Source: Phytophthora colocasiae
Taxonomy: Eukaryota > Oomycota > Peronosporomycetes > Peronosporales > Peronosporaceae
Assembly (NCBI GenBank): GCA_018806915.1
Contig: JAGKQI010000061.1
Coordinates: forward strand, 2,108,001-2,172,000
DNA: 64,000 nucleotides
Direction: 5' to 3'
Position numbers and translations under genes: made by a program. Positions 12,369-23,693 of this stretch are shown piece after piece. The notes beneath the pieces were generated by a model, which worked only from the letters and a program-made list of their open reading frames with translations, was not told the origin of the DNA and made no database searches. Within the stretch, counting starts at the first letter, position 1; each line of letters begins with the position of its first letter.

Positions 12369-13289
12369 ATGGAGAAAACATGGCAGACACGTGGACAATA
12401 CATACATGTCTTTAAACCTAAACCTATTCAAATTTTAGAAAAACATGGGCAATATCACCTGCCAAAACGATTCCACCGCGACTGGTTCGTATTTCAAGAG
12501 CTAGCAAGCGCCATAGTGACGATATTTTATCTCGAACGGAGTCTCCTTTTCATAAAAGGATTATTGGCAAGGCGAAGACGATCTCCACTGGATCAACAAT
12601 CACTTATATCAAGCGAGCTGGTGAAGAAAAGTTGGAACGCCAAACGGATCAGCAAAATGCGATTGGATTCACCCAATAATCAATCTACACCTCAGGAGGG
12701 GCTGCTCGTACCGCAAACCACCATCACGGTCGACGCTTACCCGTCGAAAGAAGCAAGTTCGGTACAGGAAGAAGCAGAACGATCGTATGCTTCTTATAGA
12801 GCAAGACAACAGCAAGCTTCTGGCGAAAATCGTTGGATTGACAACCAGGTTTTCGACGCTTCTAGTAATAGTCCCAATCCCACAAGATAATCTTTAGTCT
12901 TCGGTGGAGCATTCTTCTTTCATGTATTTCGAAGTGTTCTGCAAGGCTCGGTCAACCGAGAAAACGCTTACGCTCGCGATGTGATTTTCAATGGGGAACA
13001 AGGGATTGAATCGATGCAGCACACTCTGAAGCATATCTCGTTGTGGTTTGACCAGCCAGAAGTCGAGATTAAGCACTTTGTGGAGAGACCCACCAATTCA
13101 TTGGAAGGCACTTCGATTCTCTCGATCGACTATTACGGAGAAAACACGAGTCATGTATTCCCGCACCTTTGCACTAATAGGTCCTTGAGAAGAAGACTTC
13201 TGGGTAACGAATCGCTATGTATTGTGTTACTCGATTTGAGTGGGACATCACCAGGGGTCTGTTTCAGTATCGATAAAATCAGTTTCTAA
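12369..13289 (+). pseudogene. Degenerate gene, possible oomycete bZIP/START-like family
   Basis: Two open stretches (12369-12890, 173 codons; 12981-13289, 102 codons) in different frames, separated by stops. The first has a basic Arg-rich patch (LLARRRRSPLDQQ) and a Gln/Ser-rich tail. The second contains HVFPHLCTNRSLRRRLLG followed by a hydrophobic strand and SIDKISF, resembling the conserved C-terminal block (F.FPH...L..RLLG...) of a large oomycete bZIP-associated protein family. Likely a decayed copy; the family assignment is weak. Confidence 0.35.
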
Positions 13290-13542
13290 AAATAAAAAAA
13301 CGGATTACTGGGATATTCACAAAAAATAAAATATGATATTTCTCGAAAATTGCAATACAATATAACATAAGTGCTTGCGCAAGACACAATTGAACTGATG
13401 GACGTCCTAACCCGAGAAGCCAGCTCTTTTGCGTTCATTATACTCCATACTGACCACCTAACTACCTTAAATCACTGGCCAACAGCGAATCCTTTTGCAT
13501 GGTGACCTTTTCATTCTCAAAAACTCCCGCTCTGTCTAAACA

Positions 13543-14190
13543 GTGACGAACAAAGACATCTGCGCCTACTTCTACGAGAACCTTGGTCATGGCCTCTATC
13601 GGTGTAAGCATTGTGGCTCTGAGCGCAAGCAAATCGCCAATACTGGATACTCCAACTTGATCGGGCACCTGGCTAATAAGCACGACGGCTTCAAGGACCT
13701 ATACGCAGCAACGCTGTCTTCCAAGGACAGTACCCTACGGGATTTTGGGTTCGTGTCTGAAGAGACGTCTCATCGCTTCCAGTGGATGAGATGGGTCGTC
13801 GAGCGGAATATGCCGCTGTCGGAAGTCGACAACGAGCTGACACGCTCGATGTCTAGATGGAGGTCAGTGTCGTCACGTGTGCTTCTTAACTCTATGCGTG
13901 ATGTAGCCAAGAAGGTGGGCAAGTCGCTCGAGAAGGCGCTGGGCAGCTGTTTCGCGATATTGCAGTTATTGCGGCCGCTTTTATTATTGCAGCGTGTTGT
14001 ATTGAGATTATTACTACTGCAGCAACTACAGCCAATTCCGTGTAATACTGAATTGGACAAGGCCTGGACATCACGTATGGACGCATTTCCAGCGTGGTGA
14101 TGAAGTCGGACTTGATGCAGCCAATGCTCAGCCTTTTAGGTAACGTGGAAAACGTGTGTCGCGCGTTTGAGAAGGCCACATTGTCACTAG
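13543..14190 (+). pseudogene. hAT transposase N-terminal relic with BED zinc finger
   Basis: The frame opens right after an acceptor-like CTAAACAG and shows a BED finger: CKHCGSERKQIANTGYSNLI then HLANKHDG (C-x2-C...H-x4-H). It is followed by the hAT-type FQWMRWVVERNMPLSEVD segment and then decay into low-complexity sequence rich in TTATT/GCAGC near 13960-14040. No DDE catalytic region or dimerisation domain remains. This is a truncated, non-functional hAT copy. Confidence 0.6.
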
Positions 14191-14298
14191 ACTTTCAATG
14201 GACATGAGGATAGGATAAATGATCAGTGTGTTAATGAAAAAAACTTCTTTGGTAAATTTTTGGTTTTACGGGTATGCACACCACAATCCCAACGGGCT

Positions 14299-14992
14299 TT
14301 ACGCTTCCTTCGCCTCGTTGGAACCTATCGCAGTACCAAAGCCGTTCCACACCGCTTCACCTTTGGCCCACACCGTGTTGCCGTTAATGGAGATTTCGAT
14401 CGCACTCAACGACTTGCCGAATGTTGGCACCGAAATGGACCCCGTCGTGTTCTGCGGCGTCTTTAGGAAGAAATGACCTTCAGTCTTAGTCGACCACTCC
14501 ACCGAGAAATCTCCCGTTGCCAACGTGTAACCTGTGTGTAGCTCACCGATATTCGTTCCCGCGGCATGGGGTACAAATTCCCACGTTTTACCTGCGTCTG
14601 TCACGGGGCTTAAACCACCGACGTGCAAAGTGAGAGATGCCGTCGGGCCAGTGGACCAAGCGTGCGCGTGCGAAATGTACGCCCCCAACTCTAGTCCGTA
14701 GAACGGATACATGAGTTCTCCCGTCTCGTAGTACGCCTCGATGGTTGTTGAGTTACTAAAGGTGTTGAGCATGTAGCCCCATTGGCGACGAATGATCTCC
14801 AGAGCCAGAGATGCATTGCCAGGTGTAGCACGTAGATGAGCTTCGACCTCGACACTTGTGATGAATGGAGAGATGGAGCCAAGGCCTTCGGGGGACACTG
14901 CACCGTATTCGTTCCAACGTGTAGCAAGCTTCTTTGAAATGGTGGCAGCCTGTTCCGGTGACTGGGTCAAGTTGTACCGGACAGCAAGGGAA
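14299..14992 (-). pseudogene. GH78 fragment: C-terminal beta-sandwich
   Basis: About 231 codons open to the natural stop at 14299. It starts just after the Copia-A 5' LTR with SLAVRYNLTQSPEQAA and includes WGYMLNTFSNSTTIEAYY, ELGAYISHAHAWSTGPTASL and a Ser/Thr/Asn-rich C-terminal domain. The join to the other flank (LFRDNTTAAGGEL) lacks a few residues, so a short host deletion accompanied the insertion. Confidence 0.75.
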
Positions 14993-15579
14993 TGTGTTGA
15001 TGGAGATTGGCTTGGTGCTAATCGTGGTAAAACCGCTGTGATGCGGTGCAAAACATCGGCAGAAGATCGGCATGTGTACATGACCGAAGTTGATGGAGAT
15101 TGGCTTGGTGCTAATCGTGGTAAAACCGCTGTGATGCGGTGTAAAACATTAGCAGAAGATCGGCATGCATGCATGACCGAAGCTGATGGAGATTGGCTTG
15201 GTGCTGATCGTGGTGACACGGTGGCTTAGTTCCGGGGGAGTATCAGTCGAGCGGGTCTGGCTCGGGTGCAACCCGCAGAGAACTATCGCCAGTGTTAAGG
15301 CCTGTCACTCAGGTGACGGGAAGGCTGGGGACCGTTCTGATGGACGTGATCTGCCCTAGTCTAAAGGGGGTTTTGATGCCTGATGGCTTTCCTCCTCTTG
15401 CTGTAGGTAACACGCAGCAAGTAAGAACAAATACACTTTTGGTTTTACTCCATAACACACACTCGTGCCTTTCCTTACCTTTCCAGTGACAAGAAGAAGA
15501 CTCACGGCCCAAGGACGACGCTGAGGTTCCTGCACGACACAAGAGCGACAGAGAACAAGACGACGCTAAAGAGCTGCTA
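14993..15579 (+). repeat. Copia-A 5' LTR
   Basis: Starts TGTGTTGATGG and ends ..GAGCTGCTA immediately before the primer binding site. It contains two complete 93-bp tandem units (15028-15120, 15121-15213) preceded by ~32 bp of a third; the 3' LTR lacks that partial unit. Confidence 0.85.
15028..15213 (+). repeat. 93-bp tandem repeat in Copia-A 5' LTR
   Basis: Two units of 93 bp beginning TAAAACCGCTGTGATGCGG, differing at several positions. Both units stay open in one frame as 31-residue repeats (KTAVMRCKT..AEDRH..MTE). The same pair occurs at 20163-20348. Confidence 0.85.
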
Positions 15580-15592
15580 GGTTATGAGCCCA
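15580..15592 (+). other. Copia-A primer binding site (tRNA-Met anticodon arm)
   Basis: GGTTATGAGCCC directly follows the LTR and is the reverse complement of the anticodon stem-loop GGGCTCATAACC of tRNA-Met. This is the half-tRNA type of priming known for Drosophila copia. The ATG of gag lies within it. Confidence 0.7.
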
Positions 15593-18500
15593 AGGCTCTA
15601 CGAGGCTGTGAACGACAACAACTACTACTAGGAAGACATAAGTGCTGGAGGTGGCGGTGGCGGTGCGGCTGCTGGTGCTGGTGCTGGAGCTGCTGCTGCC
15701 GCGACACAAGCTATTCGAGGGAGTTCAAAGGCTCCAAGGTTCGAAGGAACGTTCGAGCTCTACAGGGTGGAGTTGCAACTCTACCTGGAAGATCGGGAAT
15801 CGTGGGCAGTTGTGACTGGTGATGAAGTGCGAGACGCTGCGGACCGTGACCTGCAGGCCATCTTCGACAAGAAGAATCGGACGGCCAAGGGAGCTATCCT
15901 GCGTGGATTACGCGGGTGCCAAGAAGATGATGTGAACAAGATATGCGAGATGGCTACAGCGAAAGAAATGTGGGACACCATCGTAGCTGACAAGACGGAG
16001 CGAGACTACTCGTACGTGGCGCTGTTGAAGGCGCAGCTGTACAACACGAAGCATGTCAAGGGTCAGACATTGACAGAGTATCTAGCGACCATGGTGCGGC
16101 TACGACAGCAACTAAGTAGCATGGGAACTACTCATGCAGTGGACGACGATGAGATGTTGCACGTCCTGACTATGGGCGTGATGTTGACGCATCCTGAGAT
16201 TGTGGAACAGTTCGACCTGCCGGTTCGCCAAGGAACACCATTGACCCTTCAGCAGTTCACTAATGCGCTGAGGTCGAAGGATGAACGGCTTCGGATGGCA
16301 GAAGTGATGAACGGAGGCAGTGGTGCACCACAAGTGGTGATGAGTACAACCTCTGCGCCCAAGGACAAGGAGAAGAAGTTCAAGGGAAGCGGGGGAGCCT
16401 GGAAGAAGCGTAAGTGCTATCACTGTGGGAAGGCCGGGCACATTCGAGCGCAGTGCTGGCACTACATAAACAAGACAAAGAAGGTGGCGAGCGATGAGCA
16501 TAAGGAAGAAACTGGGAAGTCGGACAAGAAAAAGCAGAAGAAGAACAAGTCGAAGGCTGAGGACAAGCCGGGGGTTCGAGCTAACATGCTGATTCTGAAC
16601 GAGAATGCGCCGAAGGTCGTGCGTAAGTACGCGAGCAGCAGCAGCAGTGACGACGAGGATGACGGTGAATTTCCCATGGTCGGTATGGTGGTAAAGTCTC
16701 AGTTGGTGGGAAAGCGAAGCTCGTGGATGCTGGACTGTGGCAGCTCCACACATGTGTCTGTGGACAAGGATATGTACTCAAGTGTGAAGAAGTCCAAGGC
16801 CATGTTCAAGGTCTGGACGGGTGAGATCACTAAGGGAGTTCTGTGTGGAGTCGTGAAGCTGAAGGTACCTAATATGGATGGCGACATGACCGAGATGGAG
16901 CTCAAGGATGTGGAGTTCTCGCCTGAAGGGACTGTGAATTTAATTAGCCTGGGTAAAATGGAGAGCGAGGGATGGACCCCATCGTTCAGTGCGGCTGACG
17001 TGACTCCACGAAGGTGCTGGCTGGATTCTGCTATTGATCGACTGGAATTTGTAAAGAACGGATCTCACTATTGGCTAGAGACTGAGTTACCTGTTGACAT
17101 GGTGATGGCGACGCTGGATGCCGACGCTAACCCACTAATGCTGTGGCTCGAGCGACTGGGACACCTTAATGTATCGGCCATCAGGGGCATGGTGGACCGA
17201 AATGTGGTGGACGGCATGGACATTCCGAAGGATCTATTCAATAAGAAGTTCCAGTGCCTAACGTGCATGGCAGCAAAGCGACGTCGTATGTCGTACAAGA
17301 AGAGTGCCAAGGACAAGAGAACAAAAGTCAATTATGAGCGCTTGATGTCGGACACCTGCGATATGGGCAAGTACATACCTGGATCTGGAGGAACCCGATA
17401 CTTTCAGCTGATTCAAGACGAGGGCTCCAGATACAAGTGGTGCTACCCGGTGAAGAAGAAGAGTGACGCGAACGCAAATACCATCGCGCTGATAAAGAAG
17501 TTGATCGCCAAAGGACACAGAGTCAAGACATTTTCTAGTGACGGCGGTGGTGAATTTGTGAATGCTGAACTAGAGAAGTTTCTGGAGCAGCATGGGATTG
17601 ATTTCGTACCGACGCACGCGTACACGCTGGAGGAGAATGCTCTGGTGGAAAAGTTGAATGGGGTATTGGCGAACAAAACCAGAACAACAATGCAGGCTGC
17701 GAACCTGCCGACGAAGTTGTGGCCGGAGGTGCTACGTTACATCGTGGATATTGACAATATGAGTGCGACTAAGGCGTTGAACGGGATGACACCATCAGAG
17801 AAACTGCATGGTAAGAAGCCGGACGTGGCGAAGTTACGCGTATGTGGATCAGTCGGGTTCGTGTACGTGCCAATGCCCAAGAGGAAGGACAAGCTGAGCC
17901 CCAAGGCAGACCCTGCGTTGCTACTTGGTTTCGCGCATTCTGCCCCAGGGTATCGACTGTTGCATCTTCGAACTGTCAGAATTGTGGAGGCGAGAGACGT
18001 AAAGTTTCGCGAGGACGTGACAGTGAGCAAGAAGTACTTGGGCGCATTATTACTTGGACATCAGAAGAACTACGACTACATACCGTTTGTGCCTCTTCCC
18101 GTTGAATTCGTTGCAGAGGAGAGCGTACATGAGCGGAAAGTGCGGTCAGTGGAGTCAAGTATGCCAAGTGACGTCACATCTGCACGGGCTATGACTGTGG
18201 ATGAGGACGCGACAGTATCGAGTGACGAGTCGGAAGATGACGAACTGGTGGACGCCAGCGCAGGATTAAATGTTGGTGGACAAGGTGCTGCTGTACAAGG
18301 TGCTGTTGGACACGGTGCTGGTGGACAAGCAGTACCACCTCATGGACAACAACATGGAGGACCAGGACAAGTCGCACAGCCCCAGCAGCCACTAAGAAGA
18401 TCTACCAGAGCGCGATTGTACGCTTCAGTAATTACCAACTGCTGATGGGTGCTGAGGTCGGTGACCCGACGACGCTGGAGGAAGCAATGGACTCACCTCA

Positions 18501-20127
18501 ATGGAAGGAATGGGAGGAAGCTCTAAGGAAGGAGTACGAGTCGTTAGTAAAGAACGGAACATGGAAACTGGTGGACAGACCCAAGGACAATAATGGGCAG
18601 TACGTAAAAGTGGTGACTACAGGATGGGTACTGAAGGTGAAGCGCGATGCACACGGAAATGTAAAGCGTTATAAGGCAAGACTCGTTGTTCATGGTTACA
18701 AGCAACGGTTTGGCTTTGAATACTGGAAGACTTACTCGCAAGTGGTTCGTTGGATGACAATGTTGGTGGTGTTGCTATTGGCTTTGCTGCTCGGATTGGA
18801 AGTGGACCACCAAGGAGATTTTGAAACGGCTTTCCTGAACAGTGACATTGACGAAGCCAAGATTTGCCTGAAGCAACCGGCGGAGTTTGACGACGGGACG
18901 GGCAGAGTGTGCTTATTGCTGAAAGTACTGTACGGACTGAAGCAAGCGGCAAGGTTGTGTGTATCTGACGCTGCACAAGCACTTGAAGAAGCTGGGCATG
19001 AAGCGCAGTGCTTTCGACGTTGGACTATATTACAAGTGGATCGACGGCAGACTATTACTAGTGACTGTATACGTTGATGACGTCCTGTTTGTTGGAGATC
19101 GTGAAGACATTGATCAGATGAAGAAGAACCTGCAAGCGAAGTTTGCACTAAAGGATATGGGACGTATACACTACTTGCTGGGAATGGAGGTAAACTATGA
19201 GCCGGGCAAGTCACTCTGTATCTCTCAGACGGCGTACATTGACAAGATCTTGAAGAAGTTCCAGATGACGGACGCTAAGACTGTGCAATCTCCTCAACAG
19301 CATAACGAGAAGGTTCTACCTATCGAGCGTGACGAGGCCAAAATAAACAACAAGGAACTGGAGTACCAGGAACTGATTGGTGCACTTCAATACTTGGTGA
19401 CGTGCACTCGGCCAGACATCGCTAATGCCGTGCGCAACCTAAGCAGACACGCAAGCAGTTACACTAAGGAAAATTATGCAGCGGCCAAGCGAGTACTTCG
19501 GTATCTACGGAAGACCAGGACGTATGGATTAACTTACTTGCGCAGTGACGCGGAGCCGCGCAACGGATTCCAAGTGAGTGCATACTGCGACGCCGATCAT
19601 GCAAACTGTCCGGATACGTCGCGATCTGTGACCGGATATGTGTTGAGGCTGAATGGATTTAGCTTCGGATTTAAGAGCAAAATGCAGGCATCGGTGACCG
19701 ACGACACCTGCAGTCGGAGCTGGTGGCGGCCAGCATGTGCGTTGAAGACTTATTGTGGGCGCAGAAGCTGTTGAAGGAGCTGGAGCTGGAACGACAAGCC
19801 GGCAAGATGCTGATTGACAATCAAAGCACAATTAAGGTGTGCATAGAGGCTGGTAACTTCGACGGAGTTCGTAGTTACGCGAAAAAGAGCCGCAAGATTG
19901 CGGAACTGGTGGACAAGGGCAAAGTGAACGTGGAGTACGTGCCGACGGAAGACAACGTGGCCGACATGTTTACGAAGGCTCTGGGACCCCAACGCTTCGA
20001 AACGCTGCGAGAAGAGCTTGGAGTGAAGGATGTGAAGGGCGTGTACAAGCGCCTGGGCGTGGAGAAGAAACGCCAGGAAAATGAGGACGTGGAAGACCGT
20101 TCGCACGATGGTAAAGGCGCTGGATAG
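15584..20127 (+). pseudogene. Copia-A gag-pol polyprotein, disrupted
   Basis: The ATG at 15584 is in frame with the main reading frame except for one TAG (15629). Order: Gly/Ala-rich leader; gag with zinc knuckle CYHCGKAGHIRAQC; protease with DCGSSTHV in place of the usual D-S-G; GAG-pre-integrase CLTCMAAK; integrase Asp (SDTCDMG), Asp (SSDGGGEF) and Glu (ENALVEK); RT with VLYGLKQAARL and YVDDVLFVGD; and RNase H with AYCDADHANCPDTSRS. Frame changes occur near 18443, 18958 and 19700, each consistent with a 1-base indel. It cannot make a full polyprotein, although its LTRs are nearly identical. Confidence 0.85.
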
Positions 20128-20162
20128 CGTCCAAGCGTGAAAGTGGCGAAATGCCAAAGAAG

Positions 20163-20714
20163 TAAAACCGCTGTGATGCGGTGCAAAACATCGGCAGAAG
20201 ATCGGCATGTGTACATGACCGAAGTTGATGGAGATTGGCTTGGTGCTAATCGTGGTAAAACCGCTGTGATGCGGTGTAAAACATTAGCAGAAGATCGGCA
20301 TGCATGCATGACCGAAGCTGATGGAGATTGGCTTGGTGCTGATCGTGGTGACACGGTGGCTTAGTTCCGGGGGAGTATCAGTCGAGCGGGTCTGGCTCGG
20401 GTGCAACCCGCAGAGAACTATCGCCAGTGTCAAGGCCTGTCACTCAGGTGACGGGAAGGCTGGGGACCGTTCTGATGGACGTGATCTGCCCTAGTCTAAA
20501 GGGGGTTTTGATGCCTGATGGCTTTCCTCCTCTTGCTGTAGGTAACACGCAGCAAGTAAGAACAAATACACTTTTGTTTTTACTCCATAACACACACTCG
20601 TGCCTTTCCTTACCTTTCCAGTGACAAGAAGAAGACTCACGGCCCAAGGACGACGCTGAGGTTCCTGCACGACACAAGAGCGGCAGAGAACAAGACGACG
20701 CTAAAGAGCTGCTA
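20163..20714 (+). repeat. Copia-A 3' LTR
   Basis: 552 bp, starting directly at the first 93-bp tandem unit, i.e. lacking the first 35 bp of the 5' LTR. It ends ..GAGCTGCTA; the GH78 coding sequence resumes immediately after. Confidence 0.85.
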
Positions 20715-21120
20715 TAACTCACCACCTGCAGCGGTTGTATTATCACGGAAGAGACCGACCGATTCGTCAAACAGATTTGAGTTCACTGGCATCTTCAGTG
20801 CATTGGCAAGGTCGCTGAACGAGGTGCCGTTGTAGAAAGGAGTGGTCAAACCCAGATGCTGCGCCAGGTCAATGAAGCTGGACAAGGCACGATAAAGGAG
20901 CGAGTTGGCAGCGATATTCTTGCCGCCTTGGCCAACGCGGCCCAATCATTCGCCGCCGTAACATTCAGGAGATTATCAGCCGGGTCGACCTTATCCAAGA
21001 TGAACTCGAAGCCGAACAATGCTTGCCCCCAGAGATTCTCAAGAAATACCGTGTCAGCGGTTAGCGTCACGTAGTCGACCAAAGCAATCAGTGTCCAAAT
21101 GTGATACGTGTCTGAGTCTG
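20715..21120 (-). pseudogene. GH78 fragment: helical barrel
   Basis: Minus-strand reading: TDSDTYHIWTLIALVDYVTL, ENLWGQALFGFEFILDKVD, NVTAANDW, then after a 1-base frameshift GQGGKNIAANSLLYRALSSF and LFRDNTTAAGGEL. These are the (alpha/alpha)6-barrel helices of GH78 downstream of the catalytic motif. Confidence 0.75.
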
Positions 21121-21502
21121 TGCCTGCGAGTTGAACACGAGGGGAAATTGGGAGCTGCGCGAGTACTCGGGCTACTTCTACAGCGACGATGACCTGCTCA
21201 ACCGCATTTGGTATGCAGGTGCGTACACGGTGCAAATCTGTACGATTGCGTCGAACGAGTCGCTCGCACGATCACGGAGTACGGCTGGTTCAACAATGCC
21301 ACCATCCAGAACGTCACTACTGTATGTAGACGGCGCCAAGCGGGATCGTACGCCGTGGCCGGGTGATTTCGGGGTAGCCACTCCATCTAAGATGGTTACA
21401 TTCAATAGCGACAATCTTCTGCCAGTACGTCACGCTATCAACTTCCTGTACGCAATCCAGAACACCACCAACGGTCAATTTGCGTACGCTGGTACTTGTC
21501 AC
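21121..21502 (+). pseudogene. GH78 fragment: inverted catalytic segment
   Basis: On the plus strand, opposite to the rest of the gene: RGNWELREYSGYFYSDDDLL, LNRIWYAGAYTVQICTI, a patch with two compensating frame changes (the other frame reads ITEYGWFNNATIQNVTT), then VDGAKRDRTPWPGDFG and LYAIQNTTNGQFAYAG. Flipping it back makes ..GQFAYAG continue into TDSDTYHIW and the N-terminal domain continue into RGNWELREY. Confidence 0.75.
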
Positions 21503-21797
21503 CGTCCGTGGCAGGAGTAGCCGTGAAGTGTGTGGAGACTCCTGTGATCTCAACCGTATCGGATGAGCTCGTAGAAAGCGTTAAATAACGGTAGCTGCCT
21601 CTAGAAAATTTACGGTCGAACGTGTAACTGGAGTCGGGCTCCGCTCGCGCGTAGATAGCACCATCAATGATGGCCATGTCCGTAGAAAGATCGGACTCGA
21701 TGCCGATGTACTGGGCACTTTCGGAGAAGGCGACACCGAGCTGCGTATCGCTCGAAGTGATGAAGCCTGTGACTTGTTGACCGAAGTCATACGTGTC
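21503..21797 (-). pseudogene. GH78 fragment: N-terminal beta domain
   Basis: Minus-strand reading TYDFGQQVTGFITSS, QLGVAFSESAQYIGIESD, DGAIYARAEPDSSYTF and ITGVSTHFTATP. The frame is also open upstream to ~21890, but that extra sequence belongs to the inserted block rather than to GH78. Confidence 0.7.
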
Positions 21798-21946
21798 TTT
21801 ATGCGGCCATATATCATAAGTCTCATCTTCAATTAGCCAATCAATGCTTGCGTTGTTATTGTGCGATATATCATAAAGCACGCCGGTAAATGCATTTTGG
21901 TAGTATATCTTCGAGCGTCTTGCACAACCAACCCGATTTTGTTTTT

Positions 21947-23547
21947 GGCGCCAAATTCAGCGCCGTTATCTATCATTTCTACATTCTCCAGGTAGCAATG
22001 GCTCCGGTAGGGCGGCCTCGCGTCAAAGGCAAAGGGGCCAATTTAAACGTGGTGCAGTATCGTATGCTTACAAGCTCCAGGTTCTACGCTTTTTAGATCA
22101 ATCTTCTATGGCCCGTGTTATTGCTAACTTTTTCCCAGAAGTGGCAAGTGACAAGATTAAATAAAAAAACGCTAAGTTTACTCGTGGAAGGCTGTGCGTG
22201 AGATCATCGAGGCTAAATGTGCCAGTGGAGCTAAAGAACACTCACACGCTCGCCAAAACGGCATGGGCACCACACTGTCGGCCCTGAGTGAGAAGCAGCT
22301 TGTAACCTGGATTAACGACCTATGACGCGATGGTGTGCCTGTAACGAGTCTAATGCTAAAACTACAAGCAATCGAGATCTACAGAGCGTCAGGTGGGGCT
22401 CAAGGAACATTTAAAGCGTCATGGTGCTGGCAAAAGCACTTCTTGCGGCGCCACAAGCTCTCAATTCGGCGTCGCACGCGCGCAGGCCAAACCACACCCC
22501 AGGACGCGGAGGTTGTGGCAGCAGAGTTTGCTGCGGCAGTGCACACGAAGATGCGGGAGTTGAAGATCACTACGGTCTACAACGCAGACCAAACGGGTAA
22601 GTGCAGATGGCAGTCTACTTTAAACGCTGTGCTCTAGCCTTCTAACTAACCTTTCTTAGCTCTCAAGTATGAGTATATTCCTACTTCTACCATTGGCAGT
22701 CGGGGCGCCAAAACGATCTGGGTGAAGTGTGCAGGCAAGAGCAAGGAGCGTGTGACGGTGATGCTGCTCGGACGAAGCGATGGCTTTAAAGCTGAGTCAT
22801 TCTTGGTCTTCAAGACAAAGCCGTCTACGGTTGAGGAGACAGCGCGGGCCAACAAGGTGCTGCGCCACGGGTTTGGGCGCAAGATATGGGGTGAAGTTAA
22901 ACCTCTACAGACAGGTGTACAGATATATAGCACTCAAGCTGGCTGGTGGAACAGCGAGCTGTCCATCGCCTTCCTTAGCTACCACTTCGGCCGACGTTCC
23001 AACATTCACGAACCCATTCTTCTACTATGGGACGATTCTCAGGGCACTAACGAGAGGATGTCTTGATATATGCGCGCTGTATCAACGTCACCCTCATGTG
23101 CATCCCACCCGGATACACCTACACGTGCCAACCCGCTGATGTTGCCTGGAACAAGCCGCTGAAGAATCAGCTACGGAAGAGTTGGGTGGACATCCTGCTC
23201 CACCAAGTGCGCTCCTTAGAACCATCGAGCCGCTTCAAGATGGCACCTCCTCAGCGCAAGGACGTCGTCGGCTGGATCAAGTTGGCGTGGGCAGGGCTTG
23301 CGACTACAACGATCGTGAATGGCTTCAAGGGAGCACGCCTTGTTGATGCTCAAGTAGAAAGCGCCGAACCGGACTGGCAATTGCTGATACGTTTGCTGCA
23401 AGACTTGGACATTCCTATTGAAGCGGTAGACCCCAAAAACGATTCGAGGAGCTGCACAAGAAAGACGATAACGCCAAATAAAGAGCCCGCAAAACATTTT
23501 GCATATTCAGTGTTACCGTTTATGCTTGTGCGCTCTAAATTTGGGCG
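21947..23547 (+). mobile_element. pogo-like DNA transposon A
   Basis: Imperfect inverted ends GGCGCCAAATTCAGCGCC (21947-21964) and GCGCTCTAAATTTGGGCG (23530-23547) bracket a pogo/Tigger-type transposase. It lies inside a larger insertion (about 21798-24095) that splits the GH78 gene between GNGSTV and TYDFGQQ. The target duplication is not clear. Confidence 0.5.
21998..23480 (+). pseudogene. pogo/CENP-B-like DDE transposase (copy A)
   Basis: N-terminus MAPVGRPRVKGKG; a helix-turn-helix region in shifted frames; then SWCWQKHFLRRHKLSIRRRT and VYNADQT (first catalytic Asp). A clear 63-bp intron (22597-22659, GTAAGT..CTAAC..TTAG) follows; splicing restores DQTALKYEYIPT, matching the second copy at 26.9-28.4 kb. 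Then GRKIWGEVKPL, SELSIAFLSYHFG, ILLLWDDS (second Asp) and TYTCQPADVAWNKPLK. Stops near 22156 and 22322 and a frameshift near 23060 inactivate it. Confidence 0.7.
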
Positions 23548-23693
23548 ACTGTTCGCTGTATCAGCTAGGTGTCGGCACTTGTACGTCACGCCACTTAAAT
23601 GTCTCGACACTTGCAGCTCTTAAATATCTCGACACTTGAGCGCCTCTTCCGCCCTTGGTGTCTGGACTTGAGCCGGCATTGTGATCATCGTCA

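Larger units (their letters stand above)
14993..20714 (+). mobile_element. Ty1/Copia LTR retrotransposon (Copia-A)
   Basis: About 5.7 kb, bounded by direct repeats 14993-15579 and 20163-20714, with gag-pol in the Copia order (gag, protease, integrase, RT, RNase H) between them. The LTRs differ at only about three positions over ~550 bp, apart from 35 extra bases at the start of the left copy. It sits inside the GH78 gene in the opposite orientation to the gene. No 5-bp target duplication is visible at the edges. Confidence 0.9.

Noticed and set aside
14299..15219. A single 306-codon protein mixing LTR and rhamnosidase sequence
   Set aside because: Its first ~75 codons are the antisense of the Copia-A LTR tandem repeats; only 14992-14299 belongs to GH78.
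16112..16753. 213-codon minus-strand frame in Copia-A
   Set aside because: Antisense shadow of gag-pol; His/Leu/Arg-rich composition is an artefact of the complementary codons.
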